From positions 90,685,980 to 90,749,979 of the forward strand of contig CP136063.1 in assembly GCA_032622095.1 (NCBI GenBank): a stretch of 64,000 nt of DNA, given 5' to 3'. The notes under the pieces are model-generated. The model searched no databases. It was given only the letters and a program-made list of their open reading frames with translations, and was not told the DNA's origin. The translations under genes were made by a program, and so were the position numbers. Positions 42,743 through 55,351 of this stretch are shown in pieces; position 1 is the first letter of the stretch, and each line of letters starts with the position of its first letter. The DNA is from Siphonodentalium dalli. Taxonomy: Eukaryota; Mollusca; Scaphopoda; Gadilida; Siphonodentaliidae.

Positions 42743-45700
42743 TAGCTCATGGTGGTTTTGTATGCACTTGTATGTCCAGAGCAAAACTCTTCATGAATCC
42801 ACTAATTGAAGGTACACAAACAATATTTGGTTGGTAACACATTTCCCATTGACGGCGAAATGGGTCAAATGGCCACGCCCCTTTTTGCGCGAAGTACTAC
42901 CACCCGTCGTGACTATATCTCCAGAACCGTTGGACATAGGGGGTCGTGTGACCACTCAAAATGTGCGGAATGGCCACATTATGGGGGGCCAGTAATACAT
43001 TTTCATATCCAAAAGTCAATGGTTTTTAAGATACTTGCCAAAAACCAAAAATAAATCCATTTTTGAGGGCCTGAACCCCAATTTTGGGATTCAGCACTTT
43101 TATCTCAAAGTTGAGCCCCCAATTAGAATTTTATTGACCTATATCCATCGGTGCCACATACAGGTATCATTTCTGATATTTTCTGTACCATTATCGGATG
43201 GGATTTGACCTTCAGGGAGCTCTTGACCCTGAAAATAAGGTTTTTGGATGGAATATATTGGTCGTAGAATGAAAAACAGACATTTTCCCAATAACAAAGA
43301 TGTTGAGGAAATCATCAATTACAGGGTATTTGATCAGTAACCTAAAACTCCTACAAAAAGGTTACCTGGTGATATAATTTGAATGTAGTTCATCTTTTGT
43401 TATCTAGATTTCATGGCCTTTGATGTGAGATGGTTGCCAAAATGGTTATAAATGGAATGACATATACATGTATCACATTAGCAATATACATGTAAATGAG
43501 TTCAATGTGTTATTTTCTTTAAACTTATGGGAGAACAGGGTGTTTTTATGGTATTCTAATGTTGAATTGAATTATACTCAGCTCACAAGCAGGTTTAGTG
43601 ATGTTGAGTTACTACAATTTGATCAATCAGTATGATTCGGTAGTCGAGCAGGTTGCGTCTTTATCAGTCCCACATCAATTTTGATTGGCTGCATCACCAG
43701 TTTGTATAAAGGTTCTACAATTTCCCTAACACGTACATTATTTTAGAACAAATAATGGCTAGTCTGGCATGATCGCCTATATTTATATCCTGATATATGT
43801 ATATGTACACGTAGATGTATATTTGCCCTAAATTGTTTCTGGTTCAAATTTGGGAGTTTGTAAGAAAATAAGTCATAAGAAAGATGCAGTTGCAGTAATA
43901 TTAAAATATATTGTCCTGTTCAAAACTAACAAATACATGTCTATTGATTATTGGTGTGATATCCAGTAATAAAGACTAAAATAATCCTTCAGATTATTTT
44001 ATAAGGGCTTTAGTCCAGTTATAATAAATCCACACATTAAAAATATAGGGCTTCCATACATACAGAATATTTTCCAACTTGACAATCGTTCCTTGTGTTC
44101 AACTGAGTGAGTTCATGTGAGGTTCATGGAAATTTATTTGGCAAGCTTGATTCTAAAGTGTCTAGCTTTATGGATTCCGAATGCAATCCTGTTGCGTTGT
44201 GAGCTCAGAGTGAGTTAGAAGAAAAATACAAGCATCAGTTGGTATGCAGATATAAATACATACAAATCTACATTCTGCAGGTAGCCATGCATGCTATGCA
44301 ATCCTCCCTCATGTTTCAACTTATCAAGGAAAAATTATCACATTACCAATGACTATGATAGTCAGATGTTTTTGTAGATTTTGTAGATTTGTGGATGTTG
44401 TAGATTTTGTAGATTTGTGGATGTTGTAATGCAATATAGATCTCAATTATAGTTGCACAAATTTATTTTTCATTTCGTCCCTTTAAATTGATTTTTATTT
44501 TTTATGTATGTATATGTGCCACTCCAAAAATGTCAGTAAAAGTACTGTAAACCGTTCGTTTGATGTTATAGGCACAGGAGATATATATATATATATACTT
44601 TACATGTCAAATATTGTGAACTCTGCAGGTACGTGTATGTGTGTCAGTCGCCTTATGTGTGTGATGTACATGCAGTAACTACATGTATAATCTAGTGAAA
44701 TTTATGGTCTGCACTCTGCAGTATTTCAAAAACATGATATGGTCATGCCTACATATACATGTATATGTACACTGATTATAACACAATGATTGTCAGGTTA
44801 TAATCTGTGTTTGAGGAAAGATACTATGTATTTTTCATTTGTGTTGCATTTGTCAATATTAATGGGTCCCAGGAGCCCAGATGTTACTAGTGCAGAGCCC
44901 ATTTAATTTTCATGAGACTGGTGGACTTCATGTCTATACTCCTAAATAAACATGACTCTGAGTCTTATCAGACCAAGACGGTATTGTGTAGGTTTTACTA
45001 GAATTATATTTAGAAAAGACTCAACCATTATTTTTCCATTACCCTATATATCACAATATATTCATTTGGCAGTATTCATCCCAAGTTTAGTGGTGATACT
45101 AATAAATTTGGTATGATAGTCAGGTAGAACAAAGCGATCTGAACAAATCAAGGATAAGCCACTATGTGTAGTGTACATTAAAAAACATGTATATTGTGAA
45201 ATATTTTAATAATGGGTGCTGGTTTTTACAAACTGGCCATAATTGAGATGACTATTCCTGTTGTTTACCAAACATCAGCGTACACATTAAATATTTTGAA
45301 GTATATATGTTCTTGAATGTTTCATACAGATACTGACTTTTGCACAAATTGCTCGGATTAGCCAAACAATGCAAAAAGAAACAACTTTAGGTAAAATGAT
45401 GGTACTATTTCTTAACAGAATCACCTTGACCTACAAACATCGATCATAGCAATCCAGCAGTACCCATCAGCAAAATATAAAATTAGCAGGACCACTTAAC
45501 CTGGGGTGGTATTGAAAATGAAAATATCTTTAACATGGTAAGTTATGAGGGCTATTAGCTATTATGAAGAATTATGTTAGTGAAATTATACACCCTCATC
45601 TTCTCCAACCTGAAACTATCATGGCCAATGAAAACTAATGTGGGACCGACAAATGCTCATTCTACTATTGATTGAATAGTGATGATTCCATCATTTCCTA

Positions 45701-46782
45701 AAACTTTTTGTGAGATGAGGTGTCCTTTTGGAAGAATTGATTACTTCTGAAATATATACTGGTATATATGGTCATCTCTCATCTGATTACAACATGTTTT
45801 TACTATGCCCAGATGCAATACCCATTTTAAGATCGCAACATGTGGCTGCTGCATGAAGCAAACAGCTGGTCATTCCATTTAGTAAAAGTGTTTAGCATTT
45901 TTCATAGCTTGGTCACTTAAATCAGATCGTCTGTTAAATGTTGATAACAAATTTTGAAAACCTGTTTTTGTTCAATCTGTACATTTCTGTTGATTAGAGC
46001 ACAATTGTTACCTGATTTTTGGTAAAGCACACCAGTTTCCAAGGCATGTTCAGTTGGGAAGAGCTCATGTTGTGTGTCGGGGTCAACACATCCTCAGCAG
46101 CAATTTCCAGCTAATCCCATTGTGTGTGGTCAATTGTGCTCTTAAGTTGATCAGAGAATGTGGATAGTTCTTTTAAAAAGTGTCCTTGTGGTATTGTATA
46201 CTTGTGTTGCATTACATGCTGAAATCGGTTTTTGGCAATTATCTTAAAAAACATTGACTTTTGGATATGAAAATGTATTACTGACCCCCCATAATGTGGA
46301 TTTTCAGGGTCAAAAGCTCCTTGAAGGTCAATCCCATCCGATAATGGTACAGAAATTATACCTATATGTGGCACCGATGGATATAGATAAATAAAATTCT
46401 AATTGGGTGCTCAGCTTTGAGATAAAAGTGCTGAAGCCCAAAATTGGGGTTCAGGCCCTCAAAAATGTTTTTTTGTTTTGTTTTTGGCAATTATCTTAAA
46501 AACCATTGACTTTTGGATATGAAAATGTATTACTGACCCCCAATAATGTGGCCATTCCGCACATTTTGAGTGGTCACACGACCCCCTATGTCCAACGGTT
46601 CTGGAGATATAGTCACGACGGGTGGTAGTACTTCGCGCAAAAAGGGGCGTGGCCATTTGACCCATTTCGCCGTCAATGGGAAATGTGTTACCAACCAAAT
46701 ATTGTTTGTGTACCTTCAATTAGTGGATTCATGAAGAGTTTTGCTCTGGACATACAAGTGCATACAAAACCACCATGAGCTA
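42743..46782. mobile_element. ~4.0-kb element with ~500-bp terminal inverted repeats
   Basis: Left arm about 42743-43250, right arm about 46222-46782. Both start TAGCTCATGGTGGTTTTG and contain 'aatgggtcaaatggccacgc' and 'gtcgtgactatatctccag'. CTAGAG flanks both sides (42737-42742 and 46783-46788), a possible 6-bp duplication. The right arm has an extra internal duplication of 'gacttttggatatgaaaatg' (near 46256 and 46508). The ~3-kb interior is AT-rich with no transposase frame. The superfamily is not identified. Confidence 0.75.
43251..46221. other. Interior of the 4-kb element: no gene seen
   Basis: Low-complexity motifs 'tacatgtatatgtac', a two-fold ~37-bp repeat at 44370-44430 ('ttttgtagatttgtggatg') and a (TA)n run at 44581-44597. 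No open frame above 60 codons on either strand. Confidence 0.5.
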
Positions 46783-46788
46783 CTAGAG

Positions 46789-47232
46789 TACTTCTGATTT
46801 TAAAATTTTATTAATTTTTTTAGTAAAATTACAAAAATATTCAAGTCATTCTCCAAAAACTACAGACTTCGCACTTAATATTAATTGGAAATTTAAGTAA
46901 CCAGCGCTATTTCAATTTATTTTCAAGTCTGAAATTACAAACTGTTGTTGATGTATGCAGGAAATTTTAAATTGTTGAAAATATACTCCAAAATAAGGGG
47001 TGGGGTGAGCCACACCTTCCAAAACCCCCTTCCCTGTTGACATGTACCAAACATGGCCCACCCTGTGAGGGACGGTTCCAGGATTTCTCTGATGCCCAGT
47101 GACTACGATGTCTGAGGGGGGGTTTGGATCCCGGAAGCAACCCTCCCCGATAAGCATCTGGTGCCACCCATGCACCCAGTTAGAACATTGTTTGATCTAT
47201 TATTGATCACCGATGTCTCTATTGTTAAATAC
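46789..47232. other. Low-repeat stretch, no gene seen
   Basis: Two overlapping minus-strand frames (46912-47175; 46967-47167) cover a GC-richer patch 46998-47175. They match no family I know and lack a plausible exon context. Confidence 0.3.
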
Positions 47233-48119
47233 CTACATCTGGGTGGATTTTAGCTGGTCCAGACTTAAATTAGTGTTAAACAAACCAGATTGCGGCATTT
47301 CGAGAGGTTTACCTTTGTATGGGGTTCTTCATTATAGAATTTTAACAACAATGATAACGGTTTAATCAATAATAATACAGCTGGAACCGAGATTATTTCT
47401 CAAATGGTCTCCACCGAACGACCTCATCTAACAGTCTCCAAACATCATCAGATCGACAATTAAAAACCAGCTCCTCCCGACAGACTGCATACAAATTCAT
47501 CACACTGATTTCGTTCATAATTACCAACCAAGCTTTAATAATTCTGTGCTGTTTTAATCAAACACATAGTGCCTTATTGTCCGCTGTTCTGTATTCAAAT
47601 TTTAGAAATAAAAACCCCATATGTGATTGGCTGTCTAAAAAATTTAGCATAAATTCAATATTTAAAAATCCACGCTTCAGTGAATAATATTTTCAAGGTA
47701 TATTGCTTCCGAATGTCGCATCATGATCGTTTAGGTCCAGGAATCAATCCCGCGCCTGACATCTGTTATGACTGGAGATTGGCATACAGCCTGGATGGTA
47801 TATAGCCGTACAGACTATAAAGCGTAGGCCAATATGCTCCCCACAATTCTCTGTTAACCTCACTCGGCCTGTGGGCTTCATTGTGTGCACACTGTTATAC
47901 TGTGGAAGTTTATTTTCGCTTTGAGTTGTTGAATGCTAGTGGAGGCTTTATTGGTGCGGTGATACACTCGTATTATTGGAGATAAATTGGATATTCGTGT
48001 AAACAGTATATTGTGAGAGGAGGATTTTAGTCTTACCCTAGAATCATTTAGTCACGGACTATTGTTAGTAATTTCTTACTGGACTATTCTATAACAATGT
48101 GCAAAGGTGAGAACTTTAT
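47233..48119 (+). promoter_or_regulatory. Low-repeat island with a possible promoter and first exon
   Basis: Repeat-free DNA. TATAAAG at 47816-47822 is followed about 275 bp later by AACAATGTGCAAAG-GTGAGA (ATG at 48097, donor GT at 48107-48108), which could be a 5' untranslated leader, a three-codon first coding exon and a donor. There is no downstream exon in the window, and such strings also arise by chance. Confidence 0.15.
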
Positions 48120-48840
48120 AGGTATTATATTTTAATGTTACAGGGAGATGTTATATATGAATATATTAAAGCCATAGAGTGTTCATTGCTTAAATCTGAA
48201 GATTAATTATATATTATATATTAGTTTAATAAGTGTTCAATATCAGAAACTTTTTATATAATTGAAGTCAATTCCTGTTAAAGGAAATAAAAACTTGTTA
48301 CCCTTGACAACATTCCTCCAAATAGCTATTTTCAACAGAATTTCAAAAAAGTGCCAACCACAAATGACAGTGGATTCAGTCATTCAAGAGGGTGATTGCT
48401 CACTTTATATAGGTAGAAGTACATACATGTAAATATTTTATTCTAATCTTAAAGGAACATTCTATGCTGAATACACCCCACCGTGTTCATAACTTAATTG
48501 AAGATATGATTTATATCAGATATTAGTTGAAGAAACACTCAAAATCATTCATATATTAAATTGAAGTCAAGTCTTGTTAAAAAAAACCATAAATTTGTAA
48601 TACCCATCAAATATTTCTACAAATTGCTATTTTTTTAACAAAACTATTGGCAGATTTTATTGGATTCAGGCATCATGTATTATTGCTTGTTTACTATAGG
48701 TATCTTATTATAATCTTAAAGGGATATTTTACACTTAATATATTACAGCCATACCTTGATCATAACTTAATTTGAAGATATGATTTGTTGTATATCCCAC
48801 GAAAGAACTTTCAAAGTCAGTTAGAATGAAGCGATCGAGT
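48120..48840 (+). repeat. Degenerate ~270-310 bp tandem repeat, about 2.5 units
   Basis: Units near 48120-48440, 48441-48710 and 48711-48835 share 'ttctaatcttaaagg(a/g)', 'ttcataacttaa(t)ttgaagatatgattt' and 'ttgaagtcaa(g/t)tc(t/c)tgtta'. No coding signal. Confidence 0.6.
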
Positions 48841-48938
48841 TCTTGTCAGAAGAAATTTATTCTCATAAGTATTCAGATTTGAAGTGAAGGCAAAATTTCA
48901 AAGGTTGATAAAAAATTTTGGAAGGCACGTCACATATA

Positions 48939-49099
48939 TACACAGAATGACACGATGTGTAAATGGGTTTGTCAATACGGCACGAGTGCTGACGCGTAAG
49001 GATAGAACGAGAGGCGCTTGCGCCTCGAGTTCTATCCTTCCGCGACAGCACGAGTGCCGTATCGACAAACCCATTTACACATCGTGTTGTTCTGTGTTT
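48939..49099. mobile_element. ~160-bp foldback element (unclassified MITE)
   Basis: Arms 'acacagaatgacacgatgtg' and 'cacatcgtgttgttctgtgt' continue as a long stem ('aaatgggtttgtc'/'gacaaacccattt') to a GC-rich centre 'gaggcgcttgcgcctc'. The minus- and plus-strand frames over it are palindrome artefacts. No target duplication established. Confidence 0.8.
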
Positions 49100-49345
49100 A
49101 TTACACTCTTCGCATCCTAGAATCCGTGCATTAAACATACAGGATTAGACGGTTTATTTAGGCTCATACAGGGCGTGTTTGTCATGTGTGATGATTCTTT
49201 TATTTAAATAGTTCCAGTTTCGTGGTTGATGCGAACGTCATGTACGTCATTTTACGTCAACGAGATGCGTATGGAACGTACGTTGCATACGGATTTGTGA
49301 ATATGGAACGGCAATAACACTGTACTTCTAGGAACAAGCTTGGAA
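49100..49345. other. Short low-repeat stretch
   Basis: Nothing recognised. Confidence 0.3.
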
Positions 49346-49615
49346 TAAATAAGAGAATGCATTGGCCTGTTTGATTTGATATTATTTTTTATAATTATTA
49401 AAAAATGTAAGAAAAAATGAAAACAATGATAAAGATTGTAAGAAAAAATGAAAAAAATTGTTGAAGAATGTAAGAAAAAAATGATAAACAATTGTTAGGC
49501 CAATGAATTCTCTTATATATGCATGGTGACCTATGGTCGACTCACATATATAAGAGAATGCATTGGCACATGGTCTTTAATGTTGCTACAGCACAGCTCT
49601 CGTCATGGAAGATTT
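49346..49615. mobile_element. TTAA family C element, left-truncated, two cores
   Basis: Half a core palindrome ('aagagaatgcattggcc', 49350-49368), an A-rich spacer with repeated 'gtaagaaaaaatga', then a full core (49497-49567) and the end 'cgtcatggaagattTAAT', a decayed form of the CATGAAAGGG-TTAA terminus. Confidence 0.75.
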
Positions 49616-50193
49616 AATTACAAGTTGGCACAGAGGATTGGAATTGATAACTTTTGTTTTACTATTTTCCTTGAAGTTTGTGAAAAGTTGTTACCTTCAC
49701 CGCACAAAAATATAAATGGTAATGAATGAACCCCAATAATCAAATGCAAACAAAAATACTGCCATATTAAAATCAAAATAAGAAAAATATTCCAACATTT
49801 TAATAAATAAAAAAAAACGATCTGCCATTTGCACACAAGATAACAATCTTGCATTAAGTCAAGAAAAAGATTCTGCCACAATACAAGAAGTGATTCTCCC
49901 ATGATATATTAATATAACATGATTTAAATTCTCGCATATAAAAGAAGAAAAAATTGCAGTTCTCTTGCAAAATATTCTCCCATTATGTAAAGAAAAGTTT
50001 CAACCATGATATACATTATGTGAGAGCAAGGTTCTGTCATTATATGAAGAAACATACTTCCATATACAATAATTTTGTTATTAAAGAATTTGTTGTCACT
50101 CTGGTCGCAATACCAAATAATAAAGACAAATCTTTAAATAAATCAGTATGCCTCTTTTATGGAAGAAATATTTTAATTTGTTCAGTAGTCCTA
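49616..50193. other. Low-repeat stretch, no gene seen
   Basis: AT-rich. Frames of 68-94 codons are compositionally biased and unmatched. Confidence 0.35.
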
Positions 50194-50327
50194 CAGTAAT
50201 GCCTTAAATAATCGACTCCTTAATCACAGCAGAATTATGGGTGACTTTTCAGGATTTAGTCGGAAATATGGCTTGTTCACCCATAATTCTGCTGTGGTTA
50301 AGGAGTCGATTATTTAGGGCATTACTG
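50194..50327. mobile_element. MITE-A with off-centre deletion
   Basis: Left arm to 'atatggcttgtt', then directly the outer right arm 'cacccataattctgctgtgg'. 134 bp; terminal TA flanks intact. Confidence 0.9.
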
Positions 50328-50864
50328 TATATGATGAAATGATGGACTAATTGAGATTCATGCAATATCGAGAGGGCCACGTGTCGTTTCTATGATCATC
50401 GAGCCATACAGTGTCACATCTGTCATACCCCTGTTTCCTCTTTTATCACATACGGTTCCCGTCAGTTCCACTTCACCCCACCAGACCTAACCAAGGCTGA
50501 AGGCAGGTGATAATTTGCATGATAATTAGCATAATCAATAATTGCAATAAATAATCAGGTTCTGATCTCTTTGTACTAGTTTCTATATTAGAACTCGATC
50601 CTCAAAGCTCTATTTCTGTCATTCCTTGTCATTGGCTATCAAGTTGCTTTCCATGTCCAGAATAATAAATAGCTACTAGTAGTTGATGCCATGAATCTCT
50701 ACTCTGGCTATACACCTGTAGAGATTATATTACACCTGTTCAAAATCTTGGAACTTTTCAAAGCTCTGACAGGGAACTTTATAACATTGAAAAAAAAATC
50801 ACGCAGGCATTAAATATATTTCTTTGTTAATACCTGTTCCTTAGTAATGTAATTCACAATGGGT
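50328..50864. other. Low-repeat island; possible conserved noncoding DNA
   Basis: 50505-50560 holds an octamer-like ATTTGCAT and several TAAT cores. No repeat matches, no open frame of note. Function not shown. Confidence 0.25.
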
Positions 50865-51040
50865 GAAGGTCCTAGTTCTAGATTGCATGATTTAGGTGAC
50901 TTCCATGAGCCAATTTCGCGAAAAATATTGAATTGAGTACCTGGTGAATTTTTTTTATTTTAAGCTACCCATTGTGAAATTGTGTCACAAAAATGTTGCC
51001 TAAATTATACAATCTCGAAAAGGGACCTTCACCTACTGTG
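50865..51040. mobile_element. ~176-bp MITE with GGTGAAGGTCC inverted ends
   Basis: Left CACAATGGGTGAAGGTCC, right (inverted) CACAGTAGGTGAAGGTCC. Similarity continues inward ('agattgcatgatttagg' / 'agattgtataatttagg'), then 'cccattgtgaaattgtgtcac'. No target duplication evident. A single copy in this window. Confidence 0.65.
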
Positions 51041-51931
51041 ATCTCTATGGGCGTAGTCAGGGTAAAGATTCATGGCATGATCTTAATAAATGGCCTGCTC
51101 ATCTCAGAAGACACTACATGTGTTTCCTGAAATCTGACTGAAGTTAATTTTTATTACCTGAACATCCATTCAGATCAATAAGAAAATATTAATACTTTTA
51201 TAACTGAATGGGTGAATCAATTTTAGATGAAGAATTGAGTCTTCTGCGAGGCTGTAATATCCGCGAGGAGATGGCCACCTTAAATAGTTCCTAATTTCCC
51301 CCAGTGAATAATAACCTTGTTTCTGAGTTGGCACTGCTCCCCCATGTAGCTGGTATACCAACACGTGTTATACAAGTGCTTTACTCTGAGATGAATAGCA
51401 GCTTTTATCTTTTGGTATCTTTTTTTAATGAATTTCATACCCATCACCACCAGTAATAAGGGTGTAAAAAGAAGCCGAAATTTCGTTTGATATTCCGTAT
51501 AGCTGAGCACATTGCTTATTTTATATGTATCAAAGAGAGCAGAAACTGGGCATCAATTTGTTATTTTTATCAAAACCATTGGCTAATGAGTTATTGGAAC
51601 AAACTCTTGTCTCCGGAGTCTTGATGTTGTATTTCTAAGATAATTTTTCTGATTTATTATTTCTGCCAATTTGTGCCAAGGGAAATAACTCTTGAAACTG
51701 ATTACTTGCTTCCTCATTCAGTGGGCCCTGTTTTTGTTTTTTTTGTTTTGTTATAGAACGGCAACTTTAATGAAGGATATATAATTCATTCACAATCAAG
51801 TTGAGCTATTAAACCTGGCATTATCTGCATTGGGTAACTCGGTTTTTATAGAATAGCAACCTTAATTAAGGATATATGTCATGCACAATCATGTTTCTAC
51901 ATGTCTTCTTGCCTTCATTAGTTTATATATA
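51041..51931. other. Low-repeat stretch, no gene seen
   Basis: About 890 bp. 51755-51800 and 51845-51890 share a loose direct repeat ('tagaa(c/t)(g/a)gcaac(t/c)tt'...). No gene seen. Confidence 0.35.
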
Positions 51932-52144
51932 CAGTAATGCTCTAAGTAAGCGACTTCTTAACCACAGCAGAATTATGGGTAACTTTTCAGGATTTAGTCG
52001 GAAATATGGCTTGTTGCCATTCATCGGAAAGCTCTCGGGGAGAGCTTTCCGATGAATGGCAACAAGCCATATTTCCGACTAAATCCTGAAAAGTTACCCA
52101 TAATTCTGCTGTGGTTAAGAAGTCGCTTACTTAGAGCATTACTG
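51932..52144. mobile_element. MITE-A, perfect 105-bp palindrome
   Basis: 213 bp: two perfectly complementary 105-bp arms and a GGG loop, flanked by TA. Unusual bases (ctcta, 'aagcgacttc') appear in both arms, so the arms match each other better than they match the family. Confidence 0.96.
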
Positions 52145-52525
52145 TAGTGGCAGCACTCCTACTCTGAAGGAATTATTTACTGACATAAATCAAACTCATG
52201 TGAACTTACTATCTTCATCCAAGCTTCAAAATACAGATAAGTCAATATTATCTGCCGGAACATGGCTTAAAAATATGAATATTTCAAAATTATTGAGTGA
52301 AAAATATATATTTGAAATGAAAAATTGATGTTTTATCTTGGAATTTCAAAGTTTGTTTTTAAGTGTGTGTGTGTCTGTATGTACCTTTTTATACTAAGTG
52401 CATCCATACCAATTGCAATACTTTGCGAAGAATCATGAGGGAAAATCAGTAACCCCTTTTTTTTAAGCTAGTTATTTATATATTACTTTGTATCACAGAA
52501 ATTTTTAATTTTGGTCCTATTTTAA
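52145..52525. other. Low-repeat stretch, no gene seen
   Basis: AT-rich with a short (TG)n at about 52363-52373. Confidence 0.35.
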
Positions 52526-52792
52526 TCCTTTCTTTACTAAATTCTCATTGACGAGTAGTTCCCTTAGGAAATGTTAAGGTAATAAGGTCAATAAACAACT
52601 TCGTTGAACTTATTATCTGAAAATATCCCACCAACCTGAATGAATAAGAATTCTTCTGCACTTTTATTATCTTTTTATCTGTATGTCCTGTCATCTACTA
52701 AATTTTCCTGAACACCCCTCCAAATTAATAGTAGACCATTCCAATATATACATTTATAACTGAGTGGGAGAATCTATTTTGTAAAGAAAGGG
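52526..52792. mobile_element. TTAA family E, complete copy (inverted orientation)
   Basis: TTAA at 52522-52525 and 52793-52796; ends TCCTTTCTTTACTAAAT and GTAAAGAAAGGG. 267 bp. It is the best-preserved family E copy and defines its boundaries. Confidence 0.87.
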
Positions 52793-52849
52793 TTAATCTG
52801 CAGGAGATAACACTCTGAACAAGAAATGGTTATAGATATACTTTAACTT

Positions 52850-52952
52850 AGAGCTCTTTCCATCAATGTATCACATTATTATAATCAATAAATTTGAAAA
52901 ATGATCAAAGAAATATGGGTTGATACAAAAATCGAACTTGGCACTGAAAAGG
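52850..52952. mobile_element. TTAA family D, right half only
   Basis: Starts at the hairpin centre ('agagctctttccatcaatg') and runs to 'ttggcactgaaaagg' followed by TTAA. The left arm is missing. Confidence 0.8.
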
Positions 52953-53779
52953 TTAACTAACACTATTTCTGATTGGGCAAAAGCTGTCACATGATAATCC
53001 GGGAAAAAGTTATATTGGACTCCCGAAAGTCATATTGGACTCAATTGAGTCCACTATGACTTTTTTTATCGGGACTCCATGATGTCACGAAGTAATTTTA
53101 TTGCCAAATGAATTGGTGAAATTGTGATGCACGTGCAGTAATCTGTTGGATTTAGCAGACGTTTCACTTCGGCGTTGAGTTATTTTATTTTCACTTCCAT
53201 GTTTACTGTTCCAAATCATGCTTTCTGATAATCATTACAGGCTTTTATAGAGAATCAAGTGCTGACAAAAACCAAAAATAATCACAAAAGTTTTATTCCC
53301 AAAATTTGGATAAACATACAGATGGAAAATAAAAAATGTCATTATACAATACACAACATTGTATAATAACTATATAGTAATACACCAGCTGACAATTTGC
53401 TTTAAAGTGTGATTTTTTTCTTCTTTTTAATTGGTAGCCTCAGGATGCCAGTTTGAATACAGCCTCAGTTTCCAAGACCAGGGAACATGTCTAATACCAA
53501 CTGACTATGATGTTTCAGTGACATTTATGACAAAATTTATTGTTCGAGATTATGATGTCTGGTTTATAGCTAGGCTTCCCCTTCACAATATCAGGCAATA
53601 AACCTGGGAAATTCAATAGATTGCTTAGGATATTGAACAGATGGTCATTAAAATGACAGGATAAACTGTAGGTGGGTCATATTGGTTTATAGGCCACTGT
53701 ATGTATGAAACAGGTCCTTCTGAGTCATATACTCCATAATTTTCCTCTGCACAGTATAGTGAGTGCAGTTTAAATAGTA
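52953..53779. other. Low-repeat stretch with one imperfect hairpin
   Basis: 53028-53062 is a 35-bp imperfect palindrome centred on 'gactcaattgagtc'. The rest is unmatched; no gene seen. Confidence 0.4.
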
Positions 53780-53991
53780 CAGTAATGCCCTAAATAATCG
53801 ACTCCTTAACCACAGCGGAATTATGGGTAATTTTTCAGGATTTAGTCAGAAATATGGCTTGTTGCCATTCATCGGAAAGCTCTCAGTGAGAGCTTTCTGA
53901 TGAATGGCAACAAGCCATATTTCTATCTAAATCTGGAAAAATTACCCATAATTCTTCTGTGGTTGAGGAGTCGATTATTTAGCGCACTACA
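53780..53991. mobile_element. MITE-A complete copy
   Basis: CAGTAATGCCC to 'agcgcactac'. The right arm has several private changes, so this copy is older or uncorrected. Confidence 0.9.
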
Positions 53992-54426
53992 ATATCATAG
54001 ATAGATAGATTCTCATTAGATCTCCATTGCAGGAGCAAGGTTAAAATTATTTTGATGGGTGATCACTGAAGGATTGTGGGTATGCTTCTGTTTGGCAGGT
54101 CCTCTTTGCGTCCTTCCTTAAAGGGACTCCAGGCCTTCTAAGTGGGCTCAATAGGCACAAACCTTGATAAGAATATACATAAAAATTATACAAATGCTCT
54201 TCATTGACATTATAACATTACTTGAAAGTAGGTTGTAGGAAAGGGCCTATGGCCTATTATAAATGGCCCTTTCTCACCACGACCTCAAAACTTGCAAGTG
54301 GGTGCTTTAATATCAACCCTGAAGACACTTGTCATTCTACTATAAATTCCCGGCTACCTAGACTAGATATTTATGCAGTCCTTTGATGTTGTGGCTGTTA
54401 TTTCCCAATCCACCTACACAGCCATT
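53992..54426. other. Low-repeat stretch, no gene seen
   Basis: Nothing recognised apart from a short (ATAG)n at the start. Confidence 0.35.
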
Positions 54427-54434
54427 ATGTCACT

Positions 54435-54833
54435 TAAGTCTGAGTTTAGTGTGCCTGTCATTTGCAGAATGAGGTCCCCAGAGAGTGAATTTAGTGACGC
54501 TATCTCGCATATTGGGCTAGCATCACCAAATTCACCCTCTGGGGGCCTCAACTACTATGGGACAGTTGAAGTTGTTTATGTTCACCCATTAATCACATTA
54601 GTTAAGCAATTTATCTTCTGGGATATAGGAACTTCACAGAAGGGAAAAAGTAACTAAAAAACAATGTTAATTTGAAACCCTAGATATTTCCTAGAATATG
54701 AGGCCTGAGCAGAATGAGGTCCCCTTTATAGGGGCAATTTGGTGATGCTAACCCACTGTGCAGGGTAGCATCACTAAACTCATCCTCTGGGGACCTCATT
54801 CTGCAAATGCCAGACACACTAAACTCAGGCTTG
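54435..54833. mobile_element. MITE-B long copy with 8-bp target duplication
   Basis: Ends 'taagtctgagtttag' and 'ctaaactcaggcttg', flanked by ATGTCACT (54427-54434) and ATGTCATT (54834-54841), 7 of 8 matching. Both halves carry the arm palindromes around the internal section. Confidence 0.85.
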
Positions 54834-54841
54834 ATGTCATT

Positions 54842-55347
54842 TATAATGCAGACCATTAATTGGTCTGCATTGATCAGTTAGGGGAATTCACTGTATTGAT
54901 TTAACTATTCTCCAGATGGACTCATATTATAACTGAGTCAGGAAGGTACTGGGTATATAGGGTCTGACGCTAAATTCCCCAGGGACAATCTGCCCCAAAG
55001 CAATGTTTTCAACTCCCAACTGAATATTCAGATAATTTTTATGTTTCATATTTTCAATGACTAACTTCTGGAATTTTCAACTTTCGAAAACAAATGTGTC
55101 CAACTGCACCCCACTTCATAATTTTTATGATCCAACTCCATTTTACCACTGCTTAATTTCTGAATGAATGAACGAGTTTAATCCGAAAAGCCACAAATTA
55201 ATGGGGAATATGCATGATAACATCTATACAATGCGTGACTAAATTAACTAATATTTTCATCAGAATTTCATGTTCAATGAACATTGCACAATAATATTTA
55301 TTATTACTCTCTCACCTCTCCTCACAATAACATTTATGTAATACTTA
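54842..55347. other. Low-repeat stretch, no gene seen
   Basis: AT-rich, no features recognised. Confidence 0.35.
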
Positions 55348-55351
55348 TTAA

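Noticed and set aside
46912-47175. Two overlapping minus-strand frames in a GC-richer patch
   Set aside because: No known similarity, and the two frames give unrelated peptides; the patch composition explains the absence of stops.
48863-49138. Paired frames on both strands (48863-49138, 48884-49120)
   Set aside because: They are the two strands of one palindrome.
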